This document shows positions 1 through 9,640 of a stretch of DNA of 64,000 bases, one piece after another. This DNA comes from Fictibacillus norfolkensis (GTDB lineage: Bacteria; Bacillota; Bacilli; Bacillales; Fictibacillaceae): contig NZ_JACSQM010000004.1 in the NCBI RefSeq assembly GCF_014836645.1, forward strand, positions 310,001-374,000, in the 5' to 3' direction. Position 1 is the first letter of the stretch. Every line of letters begins with the position of its first letter. The position numbers and the translations under genes are program-made. The notes under the pieces are model-generated. The model did no database searches, was not told the origin of the DNA, and worked only from the letters and a program-made list of their open reading frames with translations.

Positions 1-1
1 C

Positions 2-2719
2 GTTGAGGCAGGACAGATAACGGACAGATTCTCGACGTTCATCCAGCCAGGCGTTCCCATCCCCCCATTTATTGAGCAATTGACGGGCATTAACGATGAA
101 ATGGTGAAAGATGCCCCGTTGTTTGAAGAAGTGGCACCAAAGCTCCTTCAGATGTTAGAAGGAGCTTATTTTGTTGCCCATAATGTTATGTTTGATTATT
201 CGTTTCTGCAAGGTGAACTCGACCATGCTGGTTATTCGCGGCTATCCATGCCGTTAATCGATACGGTTGAGATGTCAAGACTGCTTCTTTTAGGAGCAGA
301 CGGCTACCAGCTAGGGATGCTTGCCGATTATTTAGGGTTAGAACACCTTAACCCTCATCAAGCTGACAGTGATGCAGAAGTAACAGCGAGACTCTTGATT
401 CACTTATTAGAAAAGCTAGAAAATCTCCCACTCGCAACACTCGAGAGGCTCACACCTTTTCTTAAGAAACTGCAGAGTTCTTTAGAAAGCATCGTAGGGG
501 ATATGATCGCGGAGAAGTCAGCTTTTTTAGCAGATGAAGAGACATATGATTTTTATCGTAAGCTCGCTCTTAGAAAGAGACCGGATTTTGTACAATCTTC
601 AGATGATGATTTTACAGAGTTTAACGATGATGAGGTTCATGATCAGCTTCAGCAGCATATGCAGCATTATGAAGTGAGAAAAAGTCAGCAGAGAATGGTC
701 GAACTCGTCGATGAAGCTCTTCATACGAATCAGCACCTTATGATTGAAGCGGGAACGGGTGTAGGAAAATCACTCGGTTACCTTATACCGGGTATTCGGC
801 ATGCGAAAGAAAAAGACCGGCCGCTTGTCGTTTCTACTCATACCGTCCAGCTTCAGCAACAGCTGTTAGAACGCGACGTTCCGCTGTTGAAAAGAATCAT
901 GCCGTTTGATTTTACAGCGACTCTTCTTAAAGGAAGAAATCATTATCTATGTTTAAGAAAATTTGAACATACGCTAATGGATCATCACGATGACAACTAC
1001 GATATGAACTTTACTAAAGCACAGTTGATCGTATGGCTTACAGAAACAGAGACAGGTGACGTAGAAGAACTGTCGATGGCGTCAGGCGGAAAGCTGTTTT
1101 GGAACACGGTTAAAAGTGATGCCAATTCTTGCTTGAACCATAGATGTCCTTGGTTCTCCAGATGTTATTATCACAAGCAGCGGAGAGCCGCTCATGAATC
1201 AGATCTTGTGATCACGAACCATGCGTTGTTGTTTACAGACTTAAAGTCTGATAATCAACTGCTGCCAGCTTATAAAGAAGTCGTCTTAGATGAGGCGCAC
1301 CATGTAGAAGAAGTCGTAAGCGATCATTTTGGAAAAGAAACCGATTATTTTTCATTCGTTAAGCTCTTAGATCGTCTATCTCAGACTGATGGAGATGGAA
1401 TGATGAATACGTTTAGGGAGATCTGTGATCTTCTTGAAGTCCCTAAATATGAACACCATCTTGCCAATTGGGATAATCTCTTTTCTGATGTGAAGAACGA
1501 GCTTGATGAGATCTTTAAGCAGATCAAGACGATCTGTTTACGCAAAGCCAAATCGTCTCGCTCAACCGAGTTGACGAAATTAACGCTACGTTATACAAAA
1601 GAGGATATCGAGGCTGCCGCGTGGGAACCAGTTCTGGAGATGGAAGCACGAGCACGTCAGTTTATGGGTGATCTTGTGAAGCCTGTAAAACGTGTTTTGA
1701 AGAGCTTTGATCAGTACGAAGAACATCTAACGGTTCAGCAAAAAGGTTTCTTAGTCGACCTAGAAGGCATCTTAAACGATCTGCAGGACGAGATGACAAA
1801 TCTTCACCACTTATTGTCTTGCCCGTTATCTGAAGAAGTGTACTGGATGGAAGCAGAGTCAAAAGGTCCGAGACATGCAGTTACACTCTTTGCAAAGCCG
1901 GTTGAGATCGATCAGATTCTAGCTGATAAATTCTTTGGTAAGAAAAGCTCGGTCGTGCTCACATCTGCGACGATGAGTGTGAAGAACAGCTTCCGTTACT
2001 TGAGTGAGAGGCTTGGACTTTTAGACTTTGGTCCGATCAGCGCACAGCTTCCTTCTCCGTTTCAATATGAACAACAAGCGAAGCTGATGGTGCCAACAGA
2101 CATTCCGCTCATTAATGAAGTGGATCAGAAAACGTTTGTTAAAAAAATCTCGTCTTCTCTGTACGAGATCGCAAAAGTAACGAAAGGGCGCATGCTCGTT
2201 CTGTTCACTTCTTACGAGATGTTGAGAGAGACACACGGAGCGTTCAAAAGCTTGATGGATGCCGAAGAATTCGTATTGATCGCACAAGGCGTTGATTCTG
2301 GAAGCCGGGCGCGTCTTACAAAGAACTTTCAGCGTTTTGATAACAGCATCCTGTTTGGGACGAACAGTTTTTGGGAGGGAATCGATATCCCTGGTGACGA
2401 TCTTTCTTGTCTCGTGATCATCCGATTGCCGTTCACACCGCCAGATCAGCCTGTGATGGCCGCTAAAAGCGAGAAGTTGAAAGCAGAAGGCGGAAATCCG
2501 TTCTATGACCTTTCCCTTCCACAAGCGATCATACGCTTTAAGCAAGGATTCGGACGATTAGTAAGAAGCAGTCGAGATAAAGGAGCCGTGTTCGTGTTCG
2601 ACCGAAGAATGATCGAGACGAGATACGGAAAATCCTTCATTCAATCACTGCCAAAGCTTCCTGTATCGATCAAACCGATCGATGAACTCGTGTCAGAACT
2701 GGATGATTGGATGGAATAA
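2..2719 (+). CDS. dinG: DinG-type exonuclease/helicase, 5' end outside window
   Basis: Fusion of an N-terminal DnaQ-like 3'-5' exonuclease domain and an XPD/DinG superfamily 2 helicase domain, acting in DNA repair. The reading frame is open from base 2, and a TTG at 80 is internal: the visible 905 residues lack only about 25 compared with the ~930-residue B. subtilis protein, so exonuclease motif I lies upstream of the window. Visible are the exonuclease motif HNVMFDYSFL and the later HQADSDAEV, the Walker A EAGTGVGKS and the DEAH box in VLDEAHHVEE. Four cysteines are spaced like the iron-sulfur ligands of E. coli DinG: one at 950, then a C-x4-C-x5-C set at 1130, 1145 and 1163. The C-terminal part carries the QGFGRLVRS helicase motif VI. 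It ends at a strong terminator. Confidence 0.95.
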   Translation, partial: VEAGQITDRFSTFIQPGVPIPPFIEQLTGINDEMVKDAPLFEEVAPKLLQMLEGAYFVAHNVMFDYSFLQGELDHAGYSRLSMPLIDTVEMSRLLLLGADGYQLGMLADYLGLEHLNPHQADSDAEVTARLLIHLLEKLENLPLATLERLTPFLKKLQSSLESIVGDMIAEKSAFLADEETYDFYRKLALRKRPDFVQSSDDDFTEFNDDEVHDQLQQHMQHYEVRKSQQRMVELVDEALHTNQHLMIEAGTGVGKSLGYLIPGIRHAKEKDRPLVVSTHTVQLQQQLLERDVPLLKRIMPFDFTATLLKGRNHYLCLRKFEHTLMDHHDDNYDMNFTKAQLIVWLTETETGDVEELSMASGGKLFWNTVKSDANSCLNHRCPWFSRCYYHKQRRAAHESDLVITNHALLFTDLKSDNQLLPAYKEVVLDEAHHVEEVVSDHFGKETDYFSFVKLLDRLSQTDGDGMMNTFREICDLLEVPKYEHHLANWDNLFSDVKNELDEIFKQIKTICLRKAKSSRSTELTKLTLRYTKEDIEAAAWEPVLEMEARARQFMGDLVKPVKRVLKSFDQYEEHLTVQQKGFLVDLEGILNDLQDEMTNLHHLLSCPLSEEVYWMEAESKGPRHAVTLFAKPVEIDQILADKFFGKKSSVVLTSATMSVKNSFRYLSERLGLLDFGPISAQLPSPFQYEQQAKLMVPTDIPLINEVDQKTFVKKISSSLYEIAKVTKGRMLVLFTSYEMLRETHGAFKSLMDAEEFVLIAQGVDSGSRARLTKNFQRFDNSILFGTNSFWEGIDIPGDDLSCLVIIRLPFTPPDQPVMAAKSEKLKAEGGNPFYDLSLPQAIIRFKQGFGRLVRSSRDKGAVFVFDRRMIETRYGKSFIQSLPKLPVSIKPIDELVSELDDWME

Positions 2720-2723
2720 GGTG

Positions 2724-2757
2724 AAAGAAGAAGCAGATTTTTTGCTTCTTCTTTTTT
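2724..2757 (+). terminator. Rho-independent terminator after dinG
   Basis: Perfect 12-bp stem AAAGAAGAAGCA / TGCTTCTTCTTT with a 7-nt loop followed by a T run, 5 bases after the dinG stop. Confidence 0.85.
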
Positions 2758-2863
2758 CTTTACCCTCAATTTTTGTTTCATGCAAAAAGGTGAGGGTAGA
2801 AGGACATATTTCTCCCTTTAGCGAATCAAATACATCATAAAATATATAGAAGGAGTTTCCTAT

Positions 2864-3292
2864 ATGATTCGTGAAGCAGAAAAAAGGGATAAAGATAAAT
2901 TGCTCAAACTTTACCGTATGTTAGTGCCAAACAGTAAAAAGATGTATGTAAGAGAAGAACAAATTGAAACAATCAGGCATGATCGTAACAATTTTCTATT
3001 TGTTTATGAGAAAGATGGAGAGCTGATGGGGACGTTAACATTAAACATATGCCTGGAAGCATTGCATGGTTTTCGACCTTATGGAGTGATTGAATATATT
3101 ATCGTACATGAGGAATTTCGTGGTAGAAATATAGGGAGGAAACTTTTACAACATGCTGAGGATTATTGCCGTTCAATCGACTGTCACAGAATCATGCTTT
3201 TGAGTAGCATAAAGCGAGACAGAGCTCATCAGTTTTTTGAAAGAGAAGGCTTTGATGGATTGGTTAGTAGAGGTTTTAAAAAATATTTGTAG
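2864..3292 (+). CDS. GNAT family N-acetyltransferase
   Basis: A 142-residue single-domain GNAT protein; the substrate cannot be read from the sequence. The acetyl-CoA binding segment is visible as VHEEFRGRNIGRKLLQHAE (about residues 84-102), preceded by the core strand YGVIEYIIV and followed by a typical C-terminal RAHQFFEREGFD motif. ATG start with AAGGAG about 9 bases upstream. It is monocistronic between two terminators, inserted between dinG and the cyanophycinase. The fold call is firm; the role is unknown. Confidence 0.85.
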   Translation: MIREAEKRDKDKLLKLYRMLVPNSKKMYVREEQIETIRHDRNNFLFVYEKDGELMGTLTLNICLEALHGFRPYGVIEYIIVHEEFRGRNIGRKLLQHAEDYCRSIDCHRIMLLSSIKRDRAHQFFEREGFDGLVSRGFKKYL

Positions 3293-3311
3293 GTATTAAC
3301 TTTAAAAGCAG

Positions 3312-3345
3312 TCACCTCTTTCTAAAAGAGGTGATTTTCTTTTTG
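3312..3345 (+). terminator. Terminator after the GNAT gene
   Basis: Stem TCACCTCTT / AAGAGGTGA with a 5-nt loop, then TTTTCTTTTT. Confidence 0.85.
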
Positions 3346-3572
3346 AAACCCAATAGATACGTTTCTGGTTTTTCAGGACGTTTTTTGGCTCTTTATATGT
3401 TCCTAATAATAACCAAACAAACTTGGCTTATTGCTTTTTGTTGATAGACAAGCTATTCTCCTTTGGCATGTATCTTGCAATGAATAAAATGAATATTCAA
3501 AATTATTATAGATTCTCTCATAGAATTAGCTTTTTTGAAGAGAGATCTCTATGAATGGAGGAGAAATAAACC

Positions 3573-6110
3573 TTGAACAAAAAATGGATGTCTGTAACGT
3601 TGGCCGTGACGCTTGGTTTATCACTGACTATACCATCAATGAGCTTCGCGAAAAACAAGGACGATTGGAATGGAAACCTCGTGATTGCTGGTGGAACATT
3701 AGGCAGTAGCAATAAGGAAGTGTATAACGAATTTATCCGTTTAGCAGGTGGTAAGAAAAAGGCGAAGATTGGGATCATACCTGCAGCAAGTAGTTCCTTA
3801 AAATCTTCACAAAGCTTTAAAACAGATCTCATTACATATGGTTTACATGAACAACAGATCGAGATCGTTCCTCTCGCAAATCAAGATTTCAGCGGTACAC
3901 CAGAAGATGAATCGAAATGGAAAAAAAACGCAAACAACAAAAAAATAGCCAGAACGATTGAGAATTATAGTGCGGTCTGGTTTGTTGGTGGAGATCAGCT
4001 TCGAATTACAGATACTTTAGTTAAATCGAACGGGCATCGGACGAAAGCGTTAGATGCGATCTGGAAGATGTATAGAGAAGGAGGTGTCATTGGAGGAACG
4101 AGCGCTGGAGCAGCCATCATGAGTGAAGTGATGATTACAGGTGGGGACAGCTTAGGCGCACTAAATAATGAGTTTGTTAGGAAGAGCAAACTGAATTCAA
4201 GTAAGGAATTCGAACCAGTGCATCTTGAAAAAGGTCTCGGATTCTTTAGATATGGTATCGTAGACCAGCATTTTGATGAACGCGCACGTCTTGGCAGATT
4301 GGTGATGACAGCTCTAAAAGAAAAATCAAAGAAACAATTTGCTTATGGTGTAGATGAAGATACGGCTCTTATCGTGAACAATAAACAAAAAACAGTAAAG
4401 GTAATCGGAAGAAGCGGTGTATCTGTTGTTGATGTTAGTAGAGCGAAGGTGACAGATTCTGATAAAGCTCATTTTCAAGATGTTTATATCAGCCATCTCG
4501 TATCAGGTGATACCTTGAATGTTTCTACTAAAGAGTTTTTCATAAGCGATCATAAAGATGAGACGAAGAAATATGAGTACTACGAATTCAAGCCACTTGA
4601 TGCAACAGGAGTTCTTACTTCTTACGGAAGGTTGAAAGAATATCTCTCGTATTCTTTGATCGATAATAGGACAACTGATGCTGTAAAAAGTTATTTGTAC
4701 GATTCTAAAGGTGAAGGATTTCAGCTTACTTTTAGAAAAACGGATAACACAAAAGGCTATTGGGGTTATAAGGACGGACAAAAAGACGATTATTCTTTTA
4801 CAAACGTTGCATTTGATGTAGCTCCTAAAAAAGTAAGTTTCAAAAAGAATGCGAATGCGTTCACTGAGTACAAAAAGTCTTCATTTATACCTCCAGTCAT
4901 CGATCGTTCGGAACCGGTTAAAGGAAACCTTTTAATTGTTGGAGGTTCTTTAGGAAGCAGTAATCAGGACGTATATAATAAGTTCATTGATCTTGCTAAA
5001 CAACAAGAAGATTCCAGAGTCGGGATCATACCTGCTGCAAGCTCAAGCTTGTCTTCATCTAAGGCGTTTAAAGAAGACCTCGTCCGATACGGGATGTCTT
5101 CAGAAAATATAGAGATTCTTCCACTCGCTGTAACTGACGACAAAAAAACACCGGAGGATGAATCAAAATGGGCTGATTTAAATAAGAACGATCAAGAACT
5201 CGCAGAAAATGTTGAAAAAATAGATGCGGTTTGGTTTGTAGGTGGAGATCAGACAAAGATTACAGATTCGCTATTGAACAAGAACGGAACAAATTCAAAA
5301 GTATTGAACGCGATCTGGAAGACGTATAGAAACGGAGCAGTGCTTGGTGGAACGAGTGCTGGTGCAGCGATAATGAGTGATGTAATGATTGCCGGTGGAG
5401 GCAGCCATGATACACTTGCATCCGGATTCACGAATACGTATGACGGAATGCTGCAACAAGAGGGAGGACCAGGTTATCTAGAACGAGGGCTCGGTTTTTT
5501 TGAACACGGCATCATTGATCAGCACTTTGATAACAAAGCACGTCTTGGACGCTTGATCGCGGTAGCAGATGAAAAGGGTGAACCTAAGAATTTATCATAT
5601 GGTATAGATGAAGACACGGCTCTTGTTATTTTTAACGAAGAGAAAAAAGCTGAAGTTGTTGGAAGAGGTGGCGTAACGTTAGTCGATCTGTCTCAACAGT
5701 TAAAAAGTCCAGATCTTGGTGAAAGTCAATTCAAGAATATTAAACTATCGTGGATCAATCAAGGAGACTTGCTCGATCTAAAAACGAAGAACATAACCAT
5801 TAACGAGAAGAAAGAAAGCACGAAAGGTTACGAGTATTACGAACATATCGTCCCGCCTCATTCTGGTGTATTAAGTGCACACGGCAGGTTAGACAAATTT
5901 ATCTCTTACAATCTTGTTGATAATGCTGGAGCGGAGAGTGTTAACAGTTATAGTTTTAATAACGGAAAAGGATTTGAGTTGAATTTTAGTAAGACCGAAG
6001 AAACAGAAGGTTATTGGAGATATACGGACGGGCAGAAAGACGATTATTCTTTTGTGAATGTAATTCTTGATATTACTCCTGTATATGTAAAAATAGATTC
6101 AATAAAATGA
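3573..6110 (+). CDS. Secreted cyanophycinase-like peptidase with two tandem S51 domains
   Basis: Exported protein of the peptidase S51 (cyanophycinase) family, expected to hydrolyse the beta-aspartyl-arginine polymer cyanophycin outside the cell. TTG start chosen because GGAGGAG ends about 9 bases upstream. An N-terminal signal peptide (about residues 1-26, ending PSMSFA) precedes two homologous copies, roughly residues 35-440 and 450-845. Each copy has the nucleophile motif GGTSAGAAIMS, a WFVGGDQ segment, the DQHFD.(R/K)ARLGRL histidine motif, a YG(V/I)DEDTAL motif, and a C-terminal beta-rich region ending G(Y)WxYxDGQKDDYSF. A single-domain cyanophycinase is about half this length, so this is an internal duplication, with both catalytic sets apparently intact. 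No cyanophycin synthetase is in the window, so scavenging of foreign polymer is more likely than turnover of an own store (inference). Confidence 0.9.
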   Translation: MNKKWMSVTLAVTLGLSLTIPSMSFAKNKDDWNGNLVIAGGTLGSSNKEVYNEFIRLAGGKKKAKIGIIPAASSSLKSSQSFKTDLITYGLHEQQIEIVPLANQDFSGTPEDESKWKKNANNKKIARTIENYSAVWFVGGDQLRITDTLVKSNGHRTKALDAIWKMYREGGVIGGTSAGAAIMSEVMITGGDSLGALNNEFVRKSKLNSSKEFEPVHLEKGLGFFRYGIVDQHFDERARLGRLVMTALKEKSKKQFAYGVDEDTALIVNNKQKTVKVIGRSGVSVVDVSRAKVTDSDKAHFQDVYISHLVSGDTLNVSTKEFFISDHKDETKKYEYYEFKPLDATGVLTSYGRLKEYLSYSLIDNRTTDAVKSYLYDSKGEGFQLTFRKTDNTKGYWGYKDGQKDDYSFTNVAFDVAPKKVSFKKNANAFTEYKKSSFIPPVIDRSEPVKGNLLIVGGSLGSSNQDVYNKFIDLAKQQEDSRVGIIPAASSSLSSSKAFKEDLVRYGMSSENIEILPLAVTDDKKTPEDESKWADLNKNDQELAENVEKIDAVWFVGGDQTKITDSLLNKNGTNSKVLNAIWKTYRNGAVLGGTSAGAAIMSDVMIAGGGSHDTLASGFTNTYDGMLQQEGGPGYLERGLGFFEHGIIDQHFDNKARLGRLIAVADEKGEPKNLSYGIDEDTALVIFNEEKKAEVVGRGGVTLVDLSQQLKSPDLGESQFKNIKLSWINQGDLLDLKTKNITINEKKESTKGYEYYEHIVPPHSGVLSAHGRLDKFISYNLVDNAGAESVNSYSFNNGKGFELNFSKTEETEGYWRYTDGQKDDYSFVNVILDITPVYVKIDSIK

Positions 6111-6124
6111 TAATCCCAATTTGT

Positions 6125-6163
6125 GACCGACCATATTTTATCTGGTCGGTCTGATTGTGTTTA
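6125..6163 (+). terminator. Inverted repeat, probable terminator after cyanophycinase
   Basis: Perfect 9-bp stem GACCGACCA / TGGTCGGTC, 9-nt loop, followed by a T-rich but interrupted tail. Confidence 0.65.
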
Positions 6164-6261
6164 CCTCTTTTTAAAAGAAGCTAGTTCACAAAGCAAGCAG
6201 AAAACAAAGTCATTTTTCCTTCTCATTAAAGGATTCTAAAGTACCTTTTTCGCCAATTTTC

Positions 6262-6270
6262 TGCTATAGT
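6262..6270 (+). promoter_or_regulatory. Candidate extended -10 promoter for ypmA-ypmB-aspB-asnS
   Basis: TGCTATAGT is an extended -10 element 38 bases before the ypmA start; no good -35 is visible, as is usual for extended -10 promoters. No terminator lies between ypmA and asnS, so one transcript could cover the four genes. Confidence 0.45.
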
Positions 6271-6307
6271 AAACAAGGAAAAGATTGATGTAAGAGGAGG
6301 AAGAACC

Positions 6308-6478
6308 GTGGAAAGCAAAATTGAAGTTCTTTCGACGCTAAAGGTGGACAAGTCGAGTGACTTGTATAAAGTAGTATCTGAACTGAACAAAACATTAAAG
6401 CATCAAGATTTAATGTTTGGGCTCGCGTTAGATGACGAAAATAAAAATAAGATGATTTTTACGATCTATCGCACATAG
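6308..6478 (+). CDS. ypmA: YpmA family small protein
   Basis: A 56-residue protein from a GTG start preceded by AGAGGAGGAAG. It begins MESKIEVLSTLKVDKSSDLY and ends KMIFTIYRT. Position (immediately before ypmB and aspB) and length match B. subtilis YpmA, a conserved Firmicute protein of unknown function. Soluble, no membrane segment. I identified it by synteny plus length; no function is claimed. Confidence 0.8.
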   Translation: MESKIEVLSTLKVDKSSDLYKVVSELNKTLKHQDLMFGLALDDENKNKMIFTIYRT

Positions 6479-6490
6479 GAAGGCTTAAAT

Positions 6491-6976
6491 ATGGGAAAAA
6501 AGTGGATACTTGTTATTATTGGCATTCTAATCTTAGCAAGCTGGCAAGCTTATTATCTGTTTAATGGCGTTCAAGCAAAGCCCGCTAAAAAAGAAGCAGA
6601 AGCGGTTGAGATCGCGAAGAAAGAAGAGGACCTCGTTTCTATTACGAATGTGGATCACTTTTATAAGAATGAGACGTATTATGTAGTAGAAGGCAAGAAC
6701 AAAAAAGGCACAAACAAGATCGTATGGGTCGATAAAGACAAAAAGGTTACCTCTTTTAACGCGAAAGAAGGACTTTCAGAGAAACAGATTCTGAATTATG
6801 TGAAACAGAACCACGATGCGAAGACGATCGTCGACAGCCGTTTGGGGATGGAAGACGGCATTCCGTTATGGGAAGTGGTCTATTACGACACGAAGGATCG
6901 ATACACGTATTTTTACGGTTATTTTGAAAGTGGTGAGCGATACGAGATCTATCGTCTGAAAGAATCAGATCAATAG
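6491..6976 (+). CDS. ypmB: YpmB (TseB-type) membrane-anchored protein
   Basis: 161 residues with one N-terminal transmembrane helix (about residues 4-22, WILVIIGILILASWQAYYLF) and an extracytoplasmic domain containing PepSY-like segments (ATG start, AGGAAGG upstream). In B. subtilis the homologue YpmB, also called TseB, works with a penicillin-binding protein in wall elongation; that is family knowledge, not visible here. It sits 12 bases after ypmA and 37 bases before aspB, suggesting cotranscription. Confidence 0.85.
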   Translation: MGKKWILVIIGILILASWQAYYLFNGVQAKPAKKEAEAVEIAKKEEDLVSITNVDHFYKNETYYVVEGKNKKGTNKIVWVDKDKKVTSFNAKEGLSEKQILNYVKQNHDAKTIVDSRLGMEDGIPLWEVVYYDTKDRYTYFYGYFESGERYEIYRLKESDQ

Positions 6977-7013
6977 AAATCAGATGAATAAAAAAGTGGA
7001 GGGATTTAGTAGT

Positions 7014-8198
7014 ATGAAGCTTGCAAAACGTGTGGAGGCATTAACTCCTTCAACAACTCTAGCAATCACAGCAAAGGCAAACCAATTAAAGGCAGAAGGG
7101 CACGATGTAATCGCACTAGGTGCAGGTGAACCTGACTTTAATACACCGATACATATTATTGAAGCGGCTTATGAGTCTATGAAAGAAGGACACACAAAAT
7201 ATACAGCTTCCGGCGGACTTTTATCATTGAAAAAAGCGATCGTAAACAAGCTGAAGCAAGATCAAGGGTTAACGTATGAAACTTCTGAGATCATCGTAAG
7301 TACAGGAGCGAAACATTCGTTGTATTCTCTGTTCCAAGCGATCCTTGATGAGGGAGACGAAGTGATCATCCCTATTCCGTATTGGGTGAGCTATCCTGAA
7401 CAAGTGAAACTCGCAGACGGTACGCCTGTTTACTTAGAAGGAAAAGAAGAGAATGGATTCAAGATCACGGCAGAAGACTTAAAAAATGTCATCACGAAAC
7501 AAACGAAGGCACTGATTCTAAACTCACCGAGCAATCCGACTGGATCTCTGTATACAGCAGATGAATTGCGCGCGATCGGAGAAGTTTGTCTAGAGCATGA
7601 TGTGTTGATCGTGTCTGATGAAATCTATGAAAAGCTCGTTTATGGCGGAGTGAAGCACACATCGATCGCTGAGCTTTCACCTGAACTCAAAAAACAGACG
7701 ATCATCATCAACGGTCTCTCTAAATCTCATGCGATGACAGGCTGGAGAATTGGTTTTGCAGCAGGTGACGCTAAAATCATCAAAGCGATGACGAACTTAG
7801 ACAGTCATAGTACATCAAATCCGACAACAACATCTCAGCACGGTGCACTTGCAGCCTATAATGGTACACAAGAGCCTGTTGAAGAGATGCGTCAAGCGTT
7901 TGAAGAGCGCATGAACAAAGTGTACGACCGTTTGATCACGATTCCTGGCATCACATGTGTAAAACCGAACGGTGCGTTCTATCTGTTCCCGAACGCTACA
8001 GAAGCGGTAAGTATGACAGGATTTAACTCTGTTGATGAGTGGGTAGAAGCTCTTTTAGAAGAAGAAAAAGTAGCATTAGTACCAGGTTCTGGATTTGGTG
8101 CGCCTGATAACGTGAGACTTTCTTATGCAACGAGCCTTGATACGATCATGGAAGCGTTAGATCGTATCGAACGTTTTATCAACTCAAAACGCAAGTAA
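7014..8198 (+). CDS. aspB: Aspartate aminotransferase (class I PLP)
   Basis: PLP-dependent transamination of aspartate and 2-oxoglutarate to oxaloacetate and glutamate, in the cytoplasm. ATG at 7014 is chosen because GTGGAGGG lies 8-12 bases upstream and the N-terminus MKLAKRVEALTPS then matches AspB; an upstream ATG at 6984 would place the ribosome site inside the gene. 394 residues, the usual length. The lysine motif GLSKSHAMTGWRIGF (about residue 236) binds PLP, and the NSPSNPTG and SDEIYEKL motifs are present. The next gene, asnS, uses the same amino acid family. Confidence 0.95.
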   Translation: MKLAKRVEALTPSTTLAITAKANQLKAEGHDVIALGAGEPDFNTPIHIIEAAYESMKEGHTKYTASGGLLSLKKAIVNKLKQDQGLTYETSEIIVSTGAKHSLYSLFQAILDEGDEVIIPIPYWVSYPEQVKLADGTPVYLEGKEENGFKITAEDLKNVITKQTKALILNSPSNPTGSLYTADELRAIGEVCLEHDVLIVSDEIYEKLVYGGVKHTSIAELSPELKKQTIIINGLSKSHAMTGWRIGFAAGDAKIIKAMTNLDSHSTSNPTTTSQHGALAAYNGTQEPVEEMRQAFEERMNKVYDRLITIPGITCVKPNGAFYLFPNATEAVSMTGFNSVDEWVEALLEEEKVALVPGSGFGAPDNVRLSYATSLDTIMEALDRIERFINSKRK

Positions 8199-8273
8199 TG
8201 ATTGATTTTTAGAAAGTTCTCCTTCATAATTTTTTTTGGTAGATATTGATAACGTACAGTGGAGGTACATGTA

Positions 8274-9566
8274 GTGAAAACAACGATTAATAAGCTTAGT
8301 GAACACGTAGGCAAGACCGTAAAGATCGGTGCTTGGCTCTCTAATAAGCGTTCTTCAGGTAAGATCGCTTTCTTACAGCTTCGCGATGGATCTGGATTCG
8401 TACAAGGTGTTGTCGTAAAGAGTGAAGTTGGTGATGAGATCTTTGCAAAAGCAAAAGGACTTACGCAAGAGTCCAGTCTTTATGTAATGGGTACGGTTAA
8501 AGAGGACGAGCGTTCAGCTCTAGGTGTAGAACTTGAAGTGACAGATGTTGAAGTGCTTCATCAAGCGGTAGACTACCCGATCACACCGAAAGAACACGGA
8601 ACAGAGTTCTTGATGGACCACCGTCACCTATGGATCCGTTCTAAGCGTCAGCACGCAATCTTAAAGATTCGTAACGAGATCATTCATGCGGTGAACGAGT
8701 TCTTCTACAACAACGACTTTGCAAAAGTAGATCCTCCGATCCTTACAGGAAGTTCTGCAGAAGGAACGACTTCATTATTCCATACGAAGTACTTTGAAGA
8801 AGATGCGTATCTTTCACAAAGCGGACAACTCTACATGGAAGCGGCAGCGATGGCACTTGGAAAAGTGTACTCGTTCGGTCCGACGTTCCGTGCAGAAAAA
8901 TCGAAGACTCGCCGTCACTTGATCGAGTTCTGGATGATCGAGCCTGAGATGGCTTTCGTTGAACACGAAGAATCCCTTGAGATTCAAGAGCAGTTTATCT
9001 CACACATCGTTCAATCTGTGATCAAACGCTGTGAGAACGAGCTGAAGACACTTGGACGTGACATCTCTAAACTAGAGAACGTTAAAGCGCCTTTCCCTCG
9101 CGTTTCTTACGACGATGCGATCAAGATGCTAAAAGAAAAAGGTTTTGATGATATCAACTGGGGAGACGACTTCGGTGCGCCGCACGAAACAGCGATCGCG
9201 GAAAGCTTCGACAAGCCTGTCTTCATCACGAACTATCCGAAAGACATCAAAGCGTTCTACATGAAGCCAGACCCTAACCGTGATGATGTTGTACTTTGTG
9301 CAGATCTAATCGCTCCTGAAGGATACGGAGAGATCATCGGTGGAAGCCAACGTATCGATGACCTTGCGCTTATGGAGCAGCGTTACGAAGAGCACGGATT
9401 AACTGACGATGCTTACAAATGGTACCTAGAACTTAGAAAATACGGAAGCGTTCCTCATTCAGGATTCGGTCTTGGATTAGAGCGTACAGTAGCATGGATC
9501 TCTGGAGCGGAGCACGTTCGTGAAACGATTCCATTCCCACGTCTATTGAACCGTCTATATCCTTAA
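8274..9566 (+). CDS. asnS: Asparaginyl-tRNA synthetase
   Basis: Class IIb synthetase charging tRNA-Asn. The GTG at 8274 is chosen over the GTG at 8259 because GGAGGT sits between them, giving 430 residues, the B. subtilis length. N-terminal OB-fold anticodon-binding domain (about 1-105, [20 protein letters not shown]), then the catalytic core with motif 2 [19 protein letters not shown] and motif 3 [14 protein letters not shown] codon style rich in GATC/CTT and little AGA suggests high expression. No T-box leader fits in the 75-base gap from aspB. Confidence 0.97.
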   Translation: MKTTINKLSEHVGKTVKIGAWLSNKRSSGKIAFLQLRDGSGFVQGVVVKSEVGDEIFAKAKGLTQESSLYVMGTVKEDERSALGVELEVTDVEVLHQAVDYPITPKEHGTEFLMDHRHLWIRSKRQHAILKIRNEIIHAVNEFFYNNDFAKVDPPILTGSSAEGTTSLFHTKYFEEDAYLSQSGQLYMEAAAMALGKVYSFGPTFRAEKSKTRRHLIEFWMIEPEMAFVEHEESLEIQEQFISHIVQSVIKRCENELKTLGRDISKLENVKAPFPRVSYDDAIKMLKEKGFDDINWGDDFGAPHETAIAESFDKPVFITNYPKDIKAFYMKPDPNRDDVVLCADLIAPEGYGEIIGGSQRIDDLALMEQRYEEHGLTDDAYKWYLELRKYGSVPHSGFGLGLERTVAWISGAEHVRETIPFPRLLNRLYP

Positions 9567-9576
9567 TAAATTTTAA

Positions 9577-9606
9577 AATCTCCCTTTCTCGGGGAGATTT
9601 TTTATT
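9577..9606 (+). terminator. Terminator after asnS
   Basis: 8-bp stem AATCTCCC / GGGAGATT followed by TTTTTATTGTTTT. Confidence 0.85.
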
Positions 9607-9640
9607 GTTTTAGGAGGTGTTTTAAGTGTGGGAAACGGGC

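Noticed and set aside
2021..2545. 174-codon open frame on the - strand
   Set aside because: Antisense to the DinG helicase domain, which has full motif conservation; no site upstream.
8199..8273. T-box leader before asnS
   Set aside because: Only 75 bases between aspB and asnS, without the T-box sequence or an antiterminator.
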